Part shown: in pieces, positions 37,132-45,308 of the stretch
How positions within the stretch are numbered: the first letter of the stretch is position 1
Layout of the letters: the number at the start of each line of letters is the position of its first letter
IMG/VR virus record: IMGVR_UViG_3300005617_000340
Coordinates: 1-54,107 of that record
Length of the DNA: 54,107 nt
Direction: 5' to 3' (one strand)
DNA from: a virus
Translations under genes and position numbers: made by a program
Notes under the pieces: generated by a model
What the model was told of the DNA's origin: nothing
Database searches by the model: none
Seen by the model: only the letters and a program-made list of their open reading frames with translations

Positions 37132-37524
37132 ATGGCTGGATGCGACGGTCCTAATGGCTCGAAGTGGCAAGGCGACAGTTGTACGGCCACATCAGCACAG
37201 ACATCCTGTGATGAGATGGCCGGCACAACTTGTTACTATGCGATTCTCCAATTCATGCAGTTTATGGATCGCTACGCCACACAGGAACAACCCTTTGAAT
37301 TCATGGGCGGCGTTTTTGTCGAAGGCGATAGCGGCCCATTCAGAGTCACTTGCCCTGGCTCTTTGATCGACATCGGCATTGTAGAAGGAACAATAATCGA
37401 CACTTTGAATGGTCGTAAGATCACTCCGAAGTCGATTATGAAGTGGACTCCTGAACGACCATGCCGAGTAGCCGACTTCACTTGTCGATCAGACGGAACA
37501 AAGCATTTGAAGCTTGCCGCCTAA
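37132..37524 (+). CDS. Cys-containing hypothetical protein (130 aa)
   Basis: 130 residues, MAGCDGPNGSKWQGDSCTA..., seven Cys and a beta-rich middle (FEFMGGVFVEGDSGPFRVTC, DTLNGRKITPKSIM). No signal peptide. Its stop overlaps, tail to tail, the stop of dnaN. Confidence 0.68.
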   Translation: MAGCDGPNGSKWQGDSCTATSAQTSCDEMAGTTCYYAILQFMQFMDRYATQEQPFEFMGGVFVEGDSGPFRVTCPGSLIDIGIVEGTIIDTLNGRKITPKSIMKWTPERPCRVADFTCRSDGTKHLKLAA

Positions 37525-38654
37525 ATCAACCGCATCGGCATTAACACATATTCATTGTTCGAGGCCGAAGAGACGAGCGCTGGAGATTCTGCGCCCTTGA
37601 ACTGCATCTTCACTTCATCGTTGGTCTCTTTGTCTAAAAAATCCAGCAAATAGATCGCATTGAATCCGATCTCAAGTGGATCCTTCATCCCTGTTGCTTC
37701 TTTGATTGCGCTCCCGGTCAACACTTCTTTCGCCTGCCCTACGTCCGCAGACTGCGCCGTAATCGTCAACAACTCAGAAGACTCGAGATTGAATTTGACT
37801 CCGTGATTTTGAACATCAGACATCAGACTCGCGCGCCGAATGGCAGCAATCAGGGGATCCTTGAGTATCGTGATTGAGCGATCACAATTCTTAGGAATGA
37901 CCTGAGTGTAATTGGGGAAGTTACCAGCCAGCTTTCTTGCTGTCATCAAGCGGACTCCAACCTGGAAGAACAAGAGATTTTCATCGATCGAGATTCTAAC
38001 GTCAGTGGCTCCCTTCTCGCCAACCAGCTTGAGTAATTCTTGAAGGGCTTTGCGGGGAATGATAGTATCGGAGGCCGTTCTGTTCTCGGAATTCTCTAGC
38101 GGCGCCCAGGAGCGACTCAAGCGATGCCCGTCTGTAGAAATCATCTCTACTGAGTCTTGCTTTATGAGAAAGAGAGATCCGTTGATAGCGTACCGAGATT
38201 CTTCCTGCGAAATTGCATAGAAGGTCTGACGGATAAGAGCCTGCATTGCGGCCGCAGGGATTGTCTGCGCTACAATCGGATTCTCCGGTTTGATCTGAAT
38301 CGACGGGTAGTACTCACGAGCCTGCCCTACCAGCTTATAGTTGGAATTCTGACAGTTGACTTCAGTCTTGAGATCGTCTCTGACATTGAAACTCACTGTA
38401 TCATTCGGGAAATTGTGAATGATGTCGTAGAGTTTTTTGGCCGGCAGCACGACTGCACCAGGTCGCGCGACTTCGGCATTACAACTGGTCTGAAGTGAAA
38501 CATCTAAATCTGTCGCTGTGATTGTAAGAGGTTGGAAGGGTGCTGCTTCTATCAGCACATTAGACAGCATCGGGATTGTTGTTTTTCGTTCTACTACGTT
38601 TTGCAGAAGAGACAGTTCGCGGTCGAGTTGAGCTTTCGCTACGCTGAATTGCAT
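37521..38654 (-). CDS. dnaN: DNA polymerase III beta subunit (sliding clamp)
   Basis: 377 residues, close to the usual ~370. Begins MQFSVAKAQLDRELSLLQNV (first clamp domain), with TTIPMLSNVLIEA, a DGHRLSRS segment, and a C-terminal YVLMPMRLI matching the conserved end of bacterial clamps. Forms a dimeric ring that tethers DNA polymerase. AGGAG precedes the ATG. No phage polymerase is in the window. Confidence 0.95.
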   Translation of the reverse strand: MQFSVAKAQLDRELSLLQNVVERKTTIPMLSNVLIEAAPFQPLTITATDLDVSLQTSCNAEVARPGAVVLPAKKLYDIIHNFPNDTVSFNVRDDLKTEVNCQNSNYKLVGQAREYYPSIQIKPENPIVAQTIPAAAMQALIRQTFYAISQEESRYAINGSLFLIKQDSVEMISTDGHRLSRSWAPLENSENRTASDTIIPRKALQELLKLVGEKGATDVRISIDENLLFFQVGVRLMTARKLAGNFPNYTQVIPKNCDRSITILKDPLIAAIRRASLMSDVQNHGVKFNLESSELLTITAQSADVGQAKEVLTGSAIKEATGMKDPLEIGFNAIYLLDFLDKETNDEVKMQFKGAESPALVSSASNNEYVLMPMRLI

Positions 38655-38805
38655 TGGGGGTTTCTCCTGTTACGCGGCCAACAACTTCTCCACGAATATC
38701 TAAAATATTCGGGTAGGCTTTGACTCTTAAGTTGTAGAGAGTGGTATCCCTGATTATGACACCGTATGTCTGCCAATATTCAGGGTCGTTAATTTGAGTT
38801 CGCAT
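38560..38805 (-). CDS. Possible small protein overlapping the start of dnaN
   Basis: 81 residues, MRTQINDPEYWQTYGVIIRD..., plausible for the first ~50 residues (TTLYNLRVKAYPNILDIRGE) and poor for the last 30, which overlap dnaN in another frame. Fills an otherwise empty 150 bases. No strong ribosome site. Confidence 0.35.
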   Translation of the reverse strand: MRTQINDPEYWQTYGVIIRDTTLYNLRVKAYPNILDIRGEVVGRVTGETPNAIQRSESSTRPRTVSSAKRSRTKNNNPDAV

Positions 38806-38889
38806 TTGAGAAGAGAACGGCTGGACCAGGAATGGAACCGGTCCAGCCGCAGACGAGATCGGAAAAGGTCGAATGTTAACCGATCTCGA

Positions 38890-39381
38890 TTAGGGATTCT
38901 GCTCTGTCAAACCAGCGAACGAAAGGCTGAGGCCCTGTACGGAAGAAGGCGTGCCGGTGGTGACAGTGAAGTTTGCTGCCGCAGTCGCCATGATCGTGCC
39001 ATCATCGAGGGTGACAGTCACCGTGATCGACGCAACGCCCGGGGCGCCGAAGTGGACACTTCCGGAGAAATCATCGGTACCGGGAATGAGCGAAAGCACG
39101 TTCTCATCGCTGGAAGCAACAGCATAGTTAAGATGTGGAGCAGGGGTGATTACATTACCCTCGCTGTCGAGGACGCCGCTTGCCTGGGAAATGCTGTAAG
39201 CAACATCCGGCTGGTCATCTGGCACAACAAACATGATTTTTACTTCTCCTTCCAGATGGAGTTTCTGGTGATGGTGATGGTGGTGAGAATGATTGCAAGC
39301 GGCAAGCAATCCAGACAACAAAGTGATTGTCCGCTCGCCTAGCTCAACGACATGCGTCACTTGAATGTTCATGTCATGCAT
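38890..39381 (-). CDS. Beta-sandwich (Ig/Big-like) protein with His-rich linker
   Basis: 163 residues. The first ~30 (MNIQVTHVVELGERTITLLS) resemble small phage helical proteins; then a HSHHHHHHQK run, then an Ig-like domain (DENVLSLIPGTDDFSGSVHF, ASITVTVTLDDGTIMATAAA). An in-frame ATG with GGAAGGAG upstream after the His run could start the Ig-like domain alone. Likely a virion decoration protein. Confidence 0.65.
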   Translation of the reverse strand: MHDMNIQVTHVVELGERTITLLSGLLAACNHSHHHHHHQKLHLEGEVKIMFVVPDDQPDVAYSISQASGVLDSEGNVITPAPHLNYAVASSDENVLSLIPGTDDFSGSVHFGAPGVASITVTVTLDDGTIMATAAANFTVTTGTPSSVQGLSLSFAGLTEQNP

Positions 39382-39635
39382 TATGCAACCGAAGTCGTGA
39401 GGCCGCTGCCGGGTTCTACTCCGGACGTCTTATTATCAAGTTCGAGTTCACGTAGCGCCCTTTGATAATCAACTTCGAGCCACTTAACCAATCTCGAAAA
39501 CGTCAACAAGTCTGGCATCCTGCCGGACTCCACTCTTGCTAACGTTGCATGCGCTATGCCAATCTCCGGAGCTGCGTCTCGTAAAGTTCTTTTCCCCCGC
39601 TTACGGGATATCCTTCTAGCGAATCTATTAGCCAT
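39381..39635 (-). CDS. XRE/Cro-type helix-turn-helix regulator
   Basis: 84 residues from MANRFARRISRKRGKRTLRD. The HTH is RTLRDAAPEIGIAHATLARV followed by ESGRMPDLLTFSRLVKWLEV, typical of small XRE repressors. Divergent from the gene at 39733, so it probably controls its own and that promoter. Confidence 0.85.
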   Translation of the reverse strand: MANRFARRISRKRGKRTLRDAAPEIGIAHATLARVESGRMPDLLTFSRLVKWLEVDYQRALRELELDNKTSGVEPGSGLTTSVA

Positions 39636-39655
39636 GAGTGTTTCTCTAGTGTGAC

Positions 39656-39685
39656 AGTTTATGGCCCGATGCCATTGCTTGTCAA
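39656..39685 (-). promoter_or_regulatory. Sigma70-type promoter for the XRE regulator
   Basis: Reading leftward, TTGACA at 39685-39680, 18-base spacer, TAAACT at 39661-39656. About 20 bases before the start at 39635. Confidence 0.55.
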
Positions 39686-39732
39686 CCACAAACTATTGTA
39701 TTTTCGTCCGAGTGGGTGTACAAGATTAAGAC

Positions 39733-40155
39733 ATGAGCGCACTGGCTAAATTCTTTAGAAGAGAAGAAGACAAAGAAGATTCCTATCCACCCCTGGTAGT
39801 AATACCACCACCAAGATCCATTCCTGCCAAAGAGGTTGTAATCACGAAAGGTGGTCTCAAGACCGCCTACGCATACATCCTAATGGTTTGGGAAGGACTA
39901 CTTGTTGTATGGGAGATCGTCGGAGTCGCTACATTCTTCTTCTTACTCAAGAAAGATTTGCCAGTCATCAAAAATAACTCCCTGGTTCAAATGGCTTTGT
40001 TCGCCGGCGCCGTCACCGCCCTAGCCGCGTCCTGGGGAGCTTTCGGCTACTCGCTCTACACGAAAATATTCCTGAGCATTCAATTCATAAGAGTGCTCAT
40101 ATTTTTGGGGAGTCCTGTAGACAAGGATTATGAATCAAGAACCAGACCGTCCTAG
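39733..40155 (+). CDS. Membrane protein (140 aa)
   Basis: 140 residues with at least two transmembrane helices (AYILMVWEGLLVVWEIVGVA-TFFF and LVQMALFAGAVTALAASWGA) and a hydrophobic C-terminal stretch. Acidic, Pro-rich cytoplasmic N-terminus. Overlaps the next gene. Confidence 0.72.
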   Translation: MSALAKFFRREEDKEDSYPPLVVIPPPRSIPAKEVVITKGGLKTAYAYILMVWEGLLVVWEIVGVATFFFLLKKDLPVIKNNSLVQMALFAGAVTALAASWGAFGYSLYTKIFLSIQFIRVLIFLGSPVDKDYESRTRPS

Positions 40156-40441
40156 CAAGTTCCAAGTCGGAGACATCGTTTATCGCGTCTATTCACCAGC
40201 CAGATGCGGCGTTGTCACCAAAATAGAATGGGTGCGCCAAGAGCCTCGTCGCGATTGGGGCTACATGGTCACTGTGCAGCTAAACAATAAAAGAAAAGAA
40301 ATAGAGATCGAACACGAGACCGGGTTCCAATTATTCTCAGATCTGATTGCAGATCACATTAAGAAACTCGAGCGCCACCAGAACACATTGAAGAAACTGC
40401 AAGACTTGCGGGATTCTTTGAATATTCAATGGCACGACTGA
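40130..40441 (+). CDS. Small SH3-like hypothetical protein (103 aa)
   Basis: 103 residues. KFQVGDIVYRVYSPARCGVV and VTVQLNNKRKEIEIE look like a small barrel of the SH3/KOW type, followed by a helical tail (IADHIKKLERHQNTLKKLQD). Overlaps both neighbours. Confidence 0.68.
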   Translation: MNQEPDRPSKFQVGDIVYRVYSPARCGVVTKIEWVRQEPRRDWGYMVTVQLNNKRKEIEIEHETGFQLFSDLIADHIKKLERHQNTLKKLQDLRDSLNIQWHD

Positions 40442-40983
40442 ATAAATACCTGAATCGGATCGAAGCGACCGAGACGATAGTTGTAACCAACGAGGCGCAA
40501 AAACGGCGCTTAAGTTGCTACATCTACTTTATGTGTATGATCGCCGGCCGAGGGAAATATCAACGCCGGGGAAACGTCATGCATATGGTGGAGCCGTCGC
40601 CGGTCAGCGGTATGCGGTGTCTTGGATACCCAAGCCGCGGTAAGATATGGCGCGCGATCGCCTGGGTAAAGAGAGTCGCGCCAATAGAAACAAGAGCTTA
40701 CGAAGTTGCTGTTCGCATTCACAAGGAAGCTCTGAATCGATTGGGAATGACGACCAGCTTAGAATCCTGGTCCGATTTATTCTTTGAAAATAGGGGGTGG
40801 TTGCGAAATCGAGCACAGACTGACCCCTTTCAGATCAAATACGATCCGGCTGACTTAGGATCGAGAAAAGAGGAAGAGGCCCGGGCACGACAGGATTTAC
40901 AGGAAATATGGGTTGAAATGGAGAGGCTTCGCAATCTAATATTCGACAAGATGCAAGTACCAGAAGCATTAAGGTTTCTGTGA
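40429..40983 (+). CDS. Hypothetical protein (184 aa)
   Basis: 184 residues, MARLNKYLNRIEATETIVVT..., basic first half with two Cys, helical C-terminus (RKEEEARARQDLQEIWVEME). No named domain. Confidence 0.65.
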   Translation: MARLNKYLNRIEATETIVVTNEAQKRRLSCYIYFMCMIAGRGKYQRRGNVMHMVEPSPVSGMRCLGYPSRGKIWRAIAWVKRVAPIETRAYEVAVRIHKEALNRLGMTTSLESWSDLFFENRGWLRNRAQTDPFQIKYDPADLGSRKEEEARARQDLQEIWVEMERLRNLIFDKMQVPEALRFL

Positions 40984-41012
40984 TCTGGTATTATAGAGGC
41001 AAGGAGATCGAT

Positions 41013-41207
41013 ATGGGAGAAATTGATCACAGCAAGAAAACAGGCAGTTGTGATACGAGCGCAGCCAGAGCTTATCAGCAGCGCCATGATCGCAGCGAGA
41101 GTAAACCCATACATCGGGATCCGGCTTCTACAAACCCATCTGGCGAAGAAGCTATGAAGGTGAAGGCCAAGAAGTCTTCGAAGGATCCAATACCGAAACT
41201 TTACTAG
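41013..41207 (+). CDS. Small polar protein, tandem paralogue A
   Basis: 64 residues from MGEIDHSKKTGSCDTSAARA, with AAGGAG upstream. Shares TSA...Y-QR-DR..S...H-DP with the next gene, so the two arose by duplication. Disordered, basic C-terminus. Confidence 0.65.
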   Translation: MGEIDHSKKTGSCDTSAARAYQQRHDRSESKPIHRDPASTNPSGEEAMKVKAKKSSKDPIPKLY

Positions 41208-41215
41208 GAGAACCC

Positions 41216-41446
41216 ATGAAGAACGTAAAGCCATTGAACACCTCAGCTACGAAAAACTATAAGCAGCGGGTCGATCGCGGAACGAGTCAAGCTCATTCGC
41301 ACGATCCCAGTATTGGAAAGGGCGCAAAGCCAAAAGAGACGGCCGCTCCTAAGACTCCGCCTTCTCCTGGTGGTGCGCCAGCACCGAAGACCCCGGCAAC
41401 TCCGACTCCGAAGGATGGCGGACGCGTAGGCGGATACGGATCGTAG
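41216..41446 (+). CDS. Small polar protein, tandem paralogue B
   Basis: 76 residues from MKNVKPLNTSATKNYKQRVD. N-terminal motif shared with the preceding gene; C-terminus is Pro/Ala-rich low complexity (TPPSPGGAPAPKTPATPTPK). AGGAG upstream. Confidence 0.65.
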   Translation: MKNVKPLNTSATKNYKQRVDRGTSQAHSHDPSIGKGAKPKETAAPKTPPSPGGAPAPKTPATPTPKDGGRVGGYGS

Positions 41447-41447
41447 T

Positions 41448-42077
41448 ATGTCCAGAACAATCAGTCCGGCCAGTCCGGAAGATCCAGATAGTCTACTTCC
41501 CCCGGGCGTACGACAGCGCATGAATGTAACTCTGCTCGAAGGGCAGGGCTACGCCATGTTGCAGGCGCGTATGGCTGGCCGCACAACCTCGCAGATCGCT
41601 ATTGAGTTCGGAATAGAACCAAGCTTAGTAGAAGACATGATCACGAGGGCGTTAAGGGAAGGACTCTCCACCAAACGCTATCAAGAGCTTCAAGTCGGTA
41701 TGCTCACGAAGCTCATGGATTTGGACGAAGAGTTGAACACTCTCAATCGTCGGCTCAGATCCAAGAGTAAACTTCGACATACTGAATTCCCGAAGGGCGC
41801 CGGCTCGCCCCAGGTCTTGTGGGAAGAAGTCAGCAACGTTGCTGAGAAGCGAAAGCTGATTTCAGAACGACGTCAGAATGTATTGGCTGTAAAGGCCATT
41901 CTTGCCTGCGACCCAGGAGAGATCCCGTCAGAAGAGAGAACAACTCAGATGTCGGAAATCATGGGTGCTGTACGGGAAGTTTCCCGAGAGCTTCGAGATG
42001 AAGCTCGAGAAGTCGGCCGACTCGAGGAAAGAGCAAAAGGACCAGTGATTAATATTGGTCCGGAGGAAAAGAAATGA
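41448..42077 (+). CDS. HTH protein, possibly small terminase-like
   Basis: 209 residues. A helix-turn-helix (GRTTSQIAIEFGIEPSLVED) is followed by long helices (LMDLDEELNTLNRRLRSKSK, EIMGAVREVSRELRDEAREV), an HTH plus coiled-coil layout seen in small terminases and other phage DNA-binding proteins. No large terminase is in the window, so the function is open. Confidence 0.62.
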   Translation: MSRTISPASPEDPDSLLPPGVRQRMNVTLLEGQGYAMLQARMAGRTTSQIAIEFGIEPSLVEDMITRALREGLSTKRYQELQVGMLTKLMDLDEELNTLNRRLRSKSKLRHTEFPKGAGSPQVLWEEVSNVAEKRKLISERRQNVLAVKAILACDPGEIPSEERTTQMSEIMGAVREVSRELRDEAREVGRLEERAKGPVINIGPEEKK

Positions 42078-42331
42078 ACTGCAACTGTTCTCGCTGTGGT
42101 GTTGAAGGCCAGTTAGTCCAGGACGAGACGACTCAAGTACCGAATCAGAACATCCTGGATTTGGCACATGCTCCCTGGAATCGCTACGCGCGCCCAGGAG
42201 AAGCGTATCTGTGCGTGACGTGTCTGATGTCGGATCCCGCGTTCAAGGCTCAGCAGGCGGCAGGAGGGCTCGGCAATGAGCCCGGCAGCGGCGCCATCGG
42301 AGATCCCGGCTACCACATTCAGAACTTGTGA
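42074..42331 (+). CDS. Zinc-finger-like hypothetical protein (85 aa)
   Basis: 85 residues, MNCNCSRCGVEGQLVQDET..., CNCSRCG and CVTC pairs ~45 residues apart, then a Gly-rich tail. Overlaps the start of the next gene (TGATG). Confidence 0.68.
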   Translation: MNCNCSRCGVEGQLVQDETTQVPNQNILDLAHAPWNRYARPGEAYLCVTCLMSDPAFKAQQAAGGLGNEPGSGAIGDPGYHIQNL

Positions 42332-42543
42332 TGTTCTATTTCTGGAAATTCGTCCACAACGCCGTAGTTCATCCGCTACTGGCATTCCCCTATGAACCTC
42401 AATGGGTCCAGCAGTTTCATGACTGGACTGCCTCCAAAATGGCAGAAGGAGAATATGAAGAAGAGAATAGCTCTGATCGTGTGTCTACTTTCTATGCTCA
42501 CTATAGCGAGCGCTCAGAACGACCAGGTACAGATAGTCTGTGA
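42331..42543 (+). CDS. Small phage protein with N-terminal hydrophobic segment
   Basis: 70 residues from MFYFWKFVHNAVVHPLLAFP. The phrases KFVHNAVVHPLLAF and FHDWTASKM recur in many phage proteins (from memory). Its C-terminal third overlaps the next gene in a different frame. Confidence 0.65.
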   Translation: MFYFWKFVHNAVVHPLLAFPYEPQWVQQFHDWTASKMAEGEYEEENSSDRVSTFYAHYSERSERPGTDSL

Positions 42544-42733
42544 GGAATCCAGCGCTACCGCCTCGTATTCATCGCTTTTTGAAGGCACCGCCTTCTTGAA
42601 CGCCTGGAACAACGCCAACAATCAATGCGCCAGCCAAGGAAAGATCGCCACCGATGCGACTCACACAATGAACTGTGGTTGGATTTACTGCACAGCCACA
42701 ACGACCGTCAGATGTCACTGTCCCGGTCAGTAG
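42455..42733 (+). CDS. Secreted cysteine-containing small protein, paralogue of 16223
   Basis: 92 residues from MKKRIALIVCLLSMLTIASA with AAGGAG upstream. Signal peptide to about residue 21, mature part VQIVCEESSATASYS ... CASQGK ... MNCGWIYCTATTTVRCHCPG. Same Cys and aromatic pattern as the protein at 16223-16504. Confidence 0.78.
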   Translation: MKKRIALIVCLLSMLTIASAQNDQVQIVCEESSATASYSSLFEGTAFLNAWNNANNQCASQGKIATDATHTMNCGWIYCTATTTVRCHCPGQ

Positions 42734-42740
42734 GTACACA

Positions 42741-42902
42741 ATGATTTGTCCGAATTGCAAAGAAGACGTCGAGCAGAGAAGATTTGGAGATTTTCTGGCG
42801 TGGGTTCACATCAACGGCCAGACTCGAATCTGTGCCGGAGCTACTCCGATCGAACGACCTCTTGATGAGTATGTAGCGTCGGAGACGTTTTCGACAGAGT
42901 GA
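42741..42902 (+). CDS. Small Cys-pair protein (53 aa)
   Basis: 53 residues from MICPNCKEDVEQRRFGDFLA, one CPNC pair and a later Cys. Its 3' end overlaps the leftward gene at 42841 by 62 bases, tail to tail. Confidence 0.6.
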   Translation: MICPNCKEDVEQRRFGDFLAWVHINGQTRICAGATPIERPLDEYVASETFSTE

Positions 42903-43320
42903 TCTTAAAGAACTCCTGCTTGTGAAATCCGTGGTGACAGACCATGTGACCGCAGATCCCGCAGTACGGTATGTCTTCTATCGGCTCGTAAGGCGCGGCC
43001 GGATCGAACGAATGAACACCAGCAACATAGAATAAGTCGAAACTCAATTTGTGTCGGCCGGCCGCGCGTTCTTCCAGCTTCAAAAGCACCACCCGAAGAT
43101 CCCGAATATTTTCCTGATTCGACGGATGTTCGATCTGGTTATCCAGGTATTGAAGTCTTAGGATCAAAGCTCTCAGGACGTGTTGAATCAGAGTCCCTGG
43201 ATAATGCCCGACATTGCCGGGATATCCCGGGCCTTCTCTTTTCACGAAGGTCAGAACTTGCTCGAGAACACCATCGATCGAATCGAGTTGATATTTATGA
43301 CCCGGATCCAATTCTTTCAT
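42841..43320 (-). CDS. Conserved phage hypothetical protein (159 aa)
   Basis: 159 residues. MKELDPGHKYQLDSIDG, LTFVKREGPGYPGNVGHYPG, LIQHVLRALILRLQYLDNQI and VLLKLEERAAGRHK match a family present in many phages (from memory). A CGICGHMVCHHGF zinc-like insert is unusual and sits in the C-terminal third. Confidence 0.78.
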   Translation of the reverse strand: MKELDPGHKYQLDSIDGVLEQVLTFVKREGPGYPGNVGHYPGTLIQHVLRALILRLQYLDNQIEHPSNQENIRDLRVVLLKLEERAAGRHKLSFDLFYVAGVHSFDPAAPYEPIEDIPYCGICGHMVCHHGFHKQEFFKITLSKTSPTLHTHQEVVRSE

Positions 43321-43561
43321 TTTGCAATACCAATATACAGTCTGGACAGATAACTATTCGTTTGGAGCTTGTCGGCGGAACTCTTCGCCGAACCGCTTGA
43401 ACAACATCAGTACCGGCAGGCCATGATTGAGTGATGCAGACGTACCACATACCCGGCACGATGCCAAACCCTCCGGTATCAGCTACGTCAACTTCTTCGT
43501 GACGTCCGCACTTTTGGCATGTGAGATCCTCGGTGTAGCCGGCTGGAGTGCGCTCACTCAT
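43295..43561 (-). CDS. Zinc-ribbon-like protein (88 aa)
   Basis: 88 residues, MSERTPAGYTEDLTCQKCGR..., CQKCG and CPDC pairs ~55 residues apart with Trp/Tyr-rich middle. Overlaps the next gene by 26 bases. Confidence 0.68.
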   Translation of the reverse strand: MSERTPAGYTEDLTCQKCGRHEEVDVADTGGFGIVPGMWYVCITQSWPAGTDVVQAVRRRVPPTSSKRIVICPDCILVLQNERIGSGS

Positions 43562-43932
43562 ACGAACGCCTCTACAGCATGCCAGGTAATGTACGTCCCG
43601 TCATAACTTCGGCTCATGCGTATGGATGGATCGCCAACTGAATACCATTTAGATTTGAGTTTCTGCATGCCTCGTAAGAACTCAGATCGATTGCGGCGAA
43701 GCAGAATAGCGTAGCCAGTGACGAGATCGATTTGTTCTGACTCGATAGCTGAGTCTTTAACCGCAATCGGCTTCGGCATGCAGTACTGATGTAGTTCTAC
43801 ATCGTATTCGTAAAGGGCGGTCTCTCCTGAGACATAAACAGGAACGAACTGAATTTCATAGAATGGATCTCTGCATACAGTTTCATTGCTGATGGCGGCT
43901 GCGAGTTTCTTGAGCACATCTTCTATAGCCAT
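43558..43932 (-). CDS. Hypothetical protein (124 aa)
   Basis: 124 residues, MAIEDVLKKLAAAISNETVC..., beta-rich middle (ETALYEYDVELHQY). No motif. Stop overlaps the next start (ATGA). Confidence 0.65.
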   Translation of the reverse strand: MAIEDVLKKLAAAISNETVCRDPFYEIQFVPVYVSGETALYEYDVELHQYCMPKPIAVKDSAIESEQIDLVTGYAILLRRNRSEFLRGMQKLKSKWYSVGDPSIRMSRSYDGTYITWHAVEAFV

Positions 43933-43939
43933 ATATCTC

Positions 43940-44473
43940 CTATAACGGGGCTGTTGCCAGGAGTCGCCTTTCTACTTCTTCGAATAATTTCGGAGAAGTT
44001 CTCTTTCTAATTCTACAACACGCGAGTTGAATGCTGTCATCGTCTTTGTCGACCAGCTTAGACATAGTAAAACAGATAGGACAGATGACTTTCTTGACTG
44101 GAGCATCGATCTCGAAGTTTTGAGATGTGGCTCTGGATCCGCCCAATTGCCCGCCGATGTAAATCTTCTTATAGCCTTTTACGTGCGGTCCTGATGGAAC
44201 ACCCATTCCGGCCGCGGATAATTGGTGTCGATTGTAAAGGGTCTTGAATATCGGCACGAGACAGAGCGAGAACTGTCTTCCCTGACAGAGACTTTGAGAA
44301 TCTCCGCATTTTCCGATGCCGTGGATGTGTCCCTGATGCACAAGTGCTATTGGATGTCCGCATACATCACAAGTAGGACCGGTACTTAGGAACATGTAGT
44401 TCCAGGCCCAGGCGCAAATGGGGCATGATCCTGTGAATATACGAGAAACGTTTCCGGTCGGAATTATCGGCAT
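43940..44473 (-). CDS. Cys-rich zinc-binding protein (177 aa)
   Basis: 177 residues from MPIIPTGNVSRIFTGSCPIC. CPIC, CDVCGH and CPICF plus CC pairs suggest two or three zinc fingers. A longer frame begins at 44545 but runs through the inverted repeat at 44501. Unknown role. Confidence 0.66.
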   Translation of the reverse strand: MPIIPTGNVSRIFTGSCPICAWAWNYMFLSTGPTCDVCGHPIALVHQGHIHGIGKCGDSQSLCQGRQFSLCLVPIFKTLYNRHQLSAAGMGVPSGPHVKGYKKIYIGGQLGGSRATSQNFEIDAPVKKVICPICFTMSKLVDKDDDSIQLACCRIRKRTSPKLFEEVERRLLATAPL

Positions 44474-44500
44474 AATGACCTTCAAACTCCCGATAAATCG

Positions 44501-44529
44501 ACTTAAAGTACAAATAAGTGACTTTAAGT
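44501..44529 (-). promoter_or_regulatory. 9-bp inverted repeat, putative operator
   Basis: ACTTAAAGT and ACTTTAAGT flank 11 bases, upstream of the leftward gene starting at 44473. A TATAAC -10-like box lies further upstream. Looks like a repressor site in the leader. Confidence 0.45.
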
Positions 44530-44594
44530 TGAAATTTCGGGGCAAAAACCCATTGAGAGCCGGTGAAAAGTGTTATAACCCATGAATTAGTACA

Positions 44595-44864
44595 TCAATT
44601 GGGGATTTCAGGAGTGTACTTTGCATTTTCATATCCCCAAACTATCGGATCGAAGGACGTCATTAATGCATCCAGTTCATATTGCGACACAATCACGCCT
44701 CTTTGTTTGATTGCGGCGCCGGTCATGTAGAGCAAACCGCCGAGTACTTCGTCTATTGTGTAGCCTTGCTCTTGTAATTTATTCATGAGATCGGCAACGA
44801 GATCTCCGATCGCATAAATTCTATCCATGCTGATTGCGATGTTTTCTGATTTAGCTTCTGCCAT
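44595..44864 (-). CDS. Hypothetical helical protein (89 aa)
   Basis: 89 residues from MAEAKSENIAISMDRIYAIG. Helices DLVADLMNKLQEQGYTIDEV and LLYMTGAAIKQRG. Overlaps the previous gene's end. Confidence 0.65.
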   Translation of the reverse strand: MAEAKSENIAISMDRIYAIGDLVADLMNKLQEQGYTIDEVLGGLLYMTGAAIKQRGVIVSQYELDALMTSFDPIVWGYENAKYTPEIPN

Positions 44865-45096
44865 TGTTTTCCAGCATCCTTCGCGTGAGCGTGTCGACGA
44901 CATTCTTAAGAGCCGCAACGCCATACGCATCTTCTGTTGGGAAGTCTATGAGATTGGGATCGTCTCCGTAAAACTCAATGTCTTTCAGGAGAGCTTTAGC
45001 TTTTCTATCTTCTTCACAGAATTCACAGTGAGTGAACATTTTGCCGTGAGGACAAAACGACAGAACACGGCCGGTTCCGGTAATGATCAGGGTCAT
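44851..45096 (-). CDS. Small Cys/His protein (81 aa)
   Basis: 81 residues from MTLIITGTGRVLSFCPHGKM with TGGAGA upstream. CPHG ... HCEFCEED is zinc-finger-like. Helical C-terminus. Overlaps neighbours on both sides. Confidence 0.66.
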   Translation of the reverse strand: MTLIITGTGRVLSFCPHGKMFTHCEFCEEDRKAKALLKDIEFYGDDPNLIDFPTEDAYGVAALKNVVDTLTRRMLENNGRS

Positions 45097-45308
45097 ACAT
45101 TCTCCAGGGGATCGAAGAAGGAGTGATGAAAGCTCTGAGGCCACTTATAGCCATCGAGCAGGACTTCGATGATCCATTCATCTCGGATTCGAATCACGAC
45201 GCCGGTACGAGACTTCTTTCTGCTGACGTTCTTTTCGTCAGCGTGCGCGTTGAACTGAACTAATTGCCCTTCTTTGAATCTATCCCGGGCTTGGACTATT
45301 CTGGCCAT
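45093..45308 (-). CDS. Small beta protein (71 aa)
   Basis: 71 residues, MARIVQARDRFKEGQLVQFN..., a basic small-barrel type (TGVVIRIRDEWIIEVLLDGY). Could bind nucleic acid. Overlaps the genes on either side. Confidence 0.66.
   Translation of the reverse strand: MARIVQARDRFKEGQLVQFNAHADEKNVSRKKSRTGVVIRIRDEWIIEVLLDGYKWPQSFHHSFFDPLENV

Noticed and set aside
43940-44545. Longer start of the Cys-rich protein at 44545
   Set aside because: It would run through the 9-bp inverted repeat and lacks a ribosome site; the start at 44473 is preferred.
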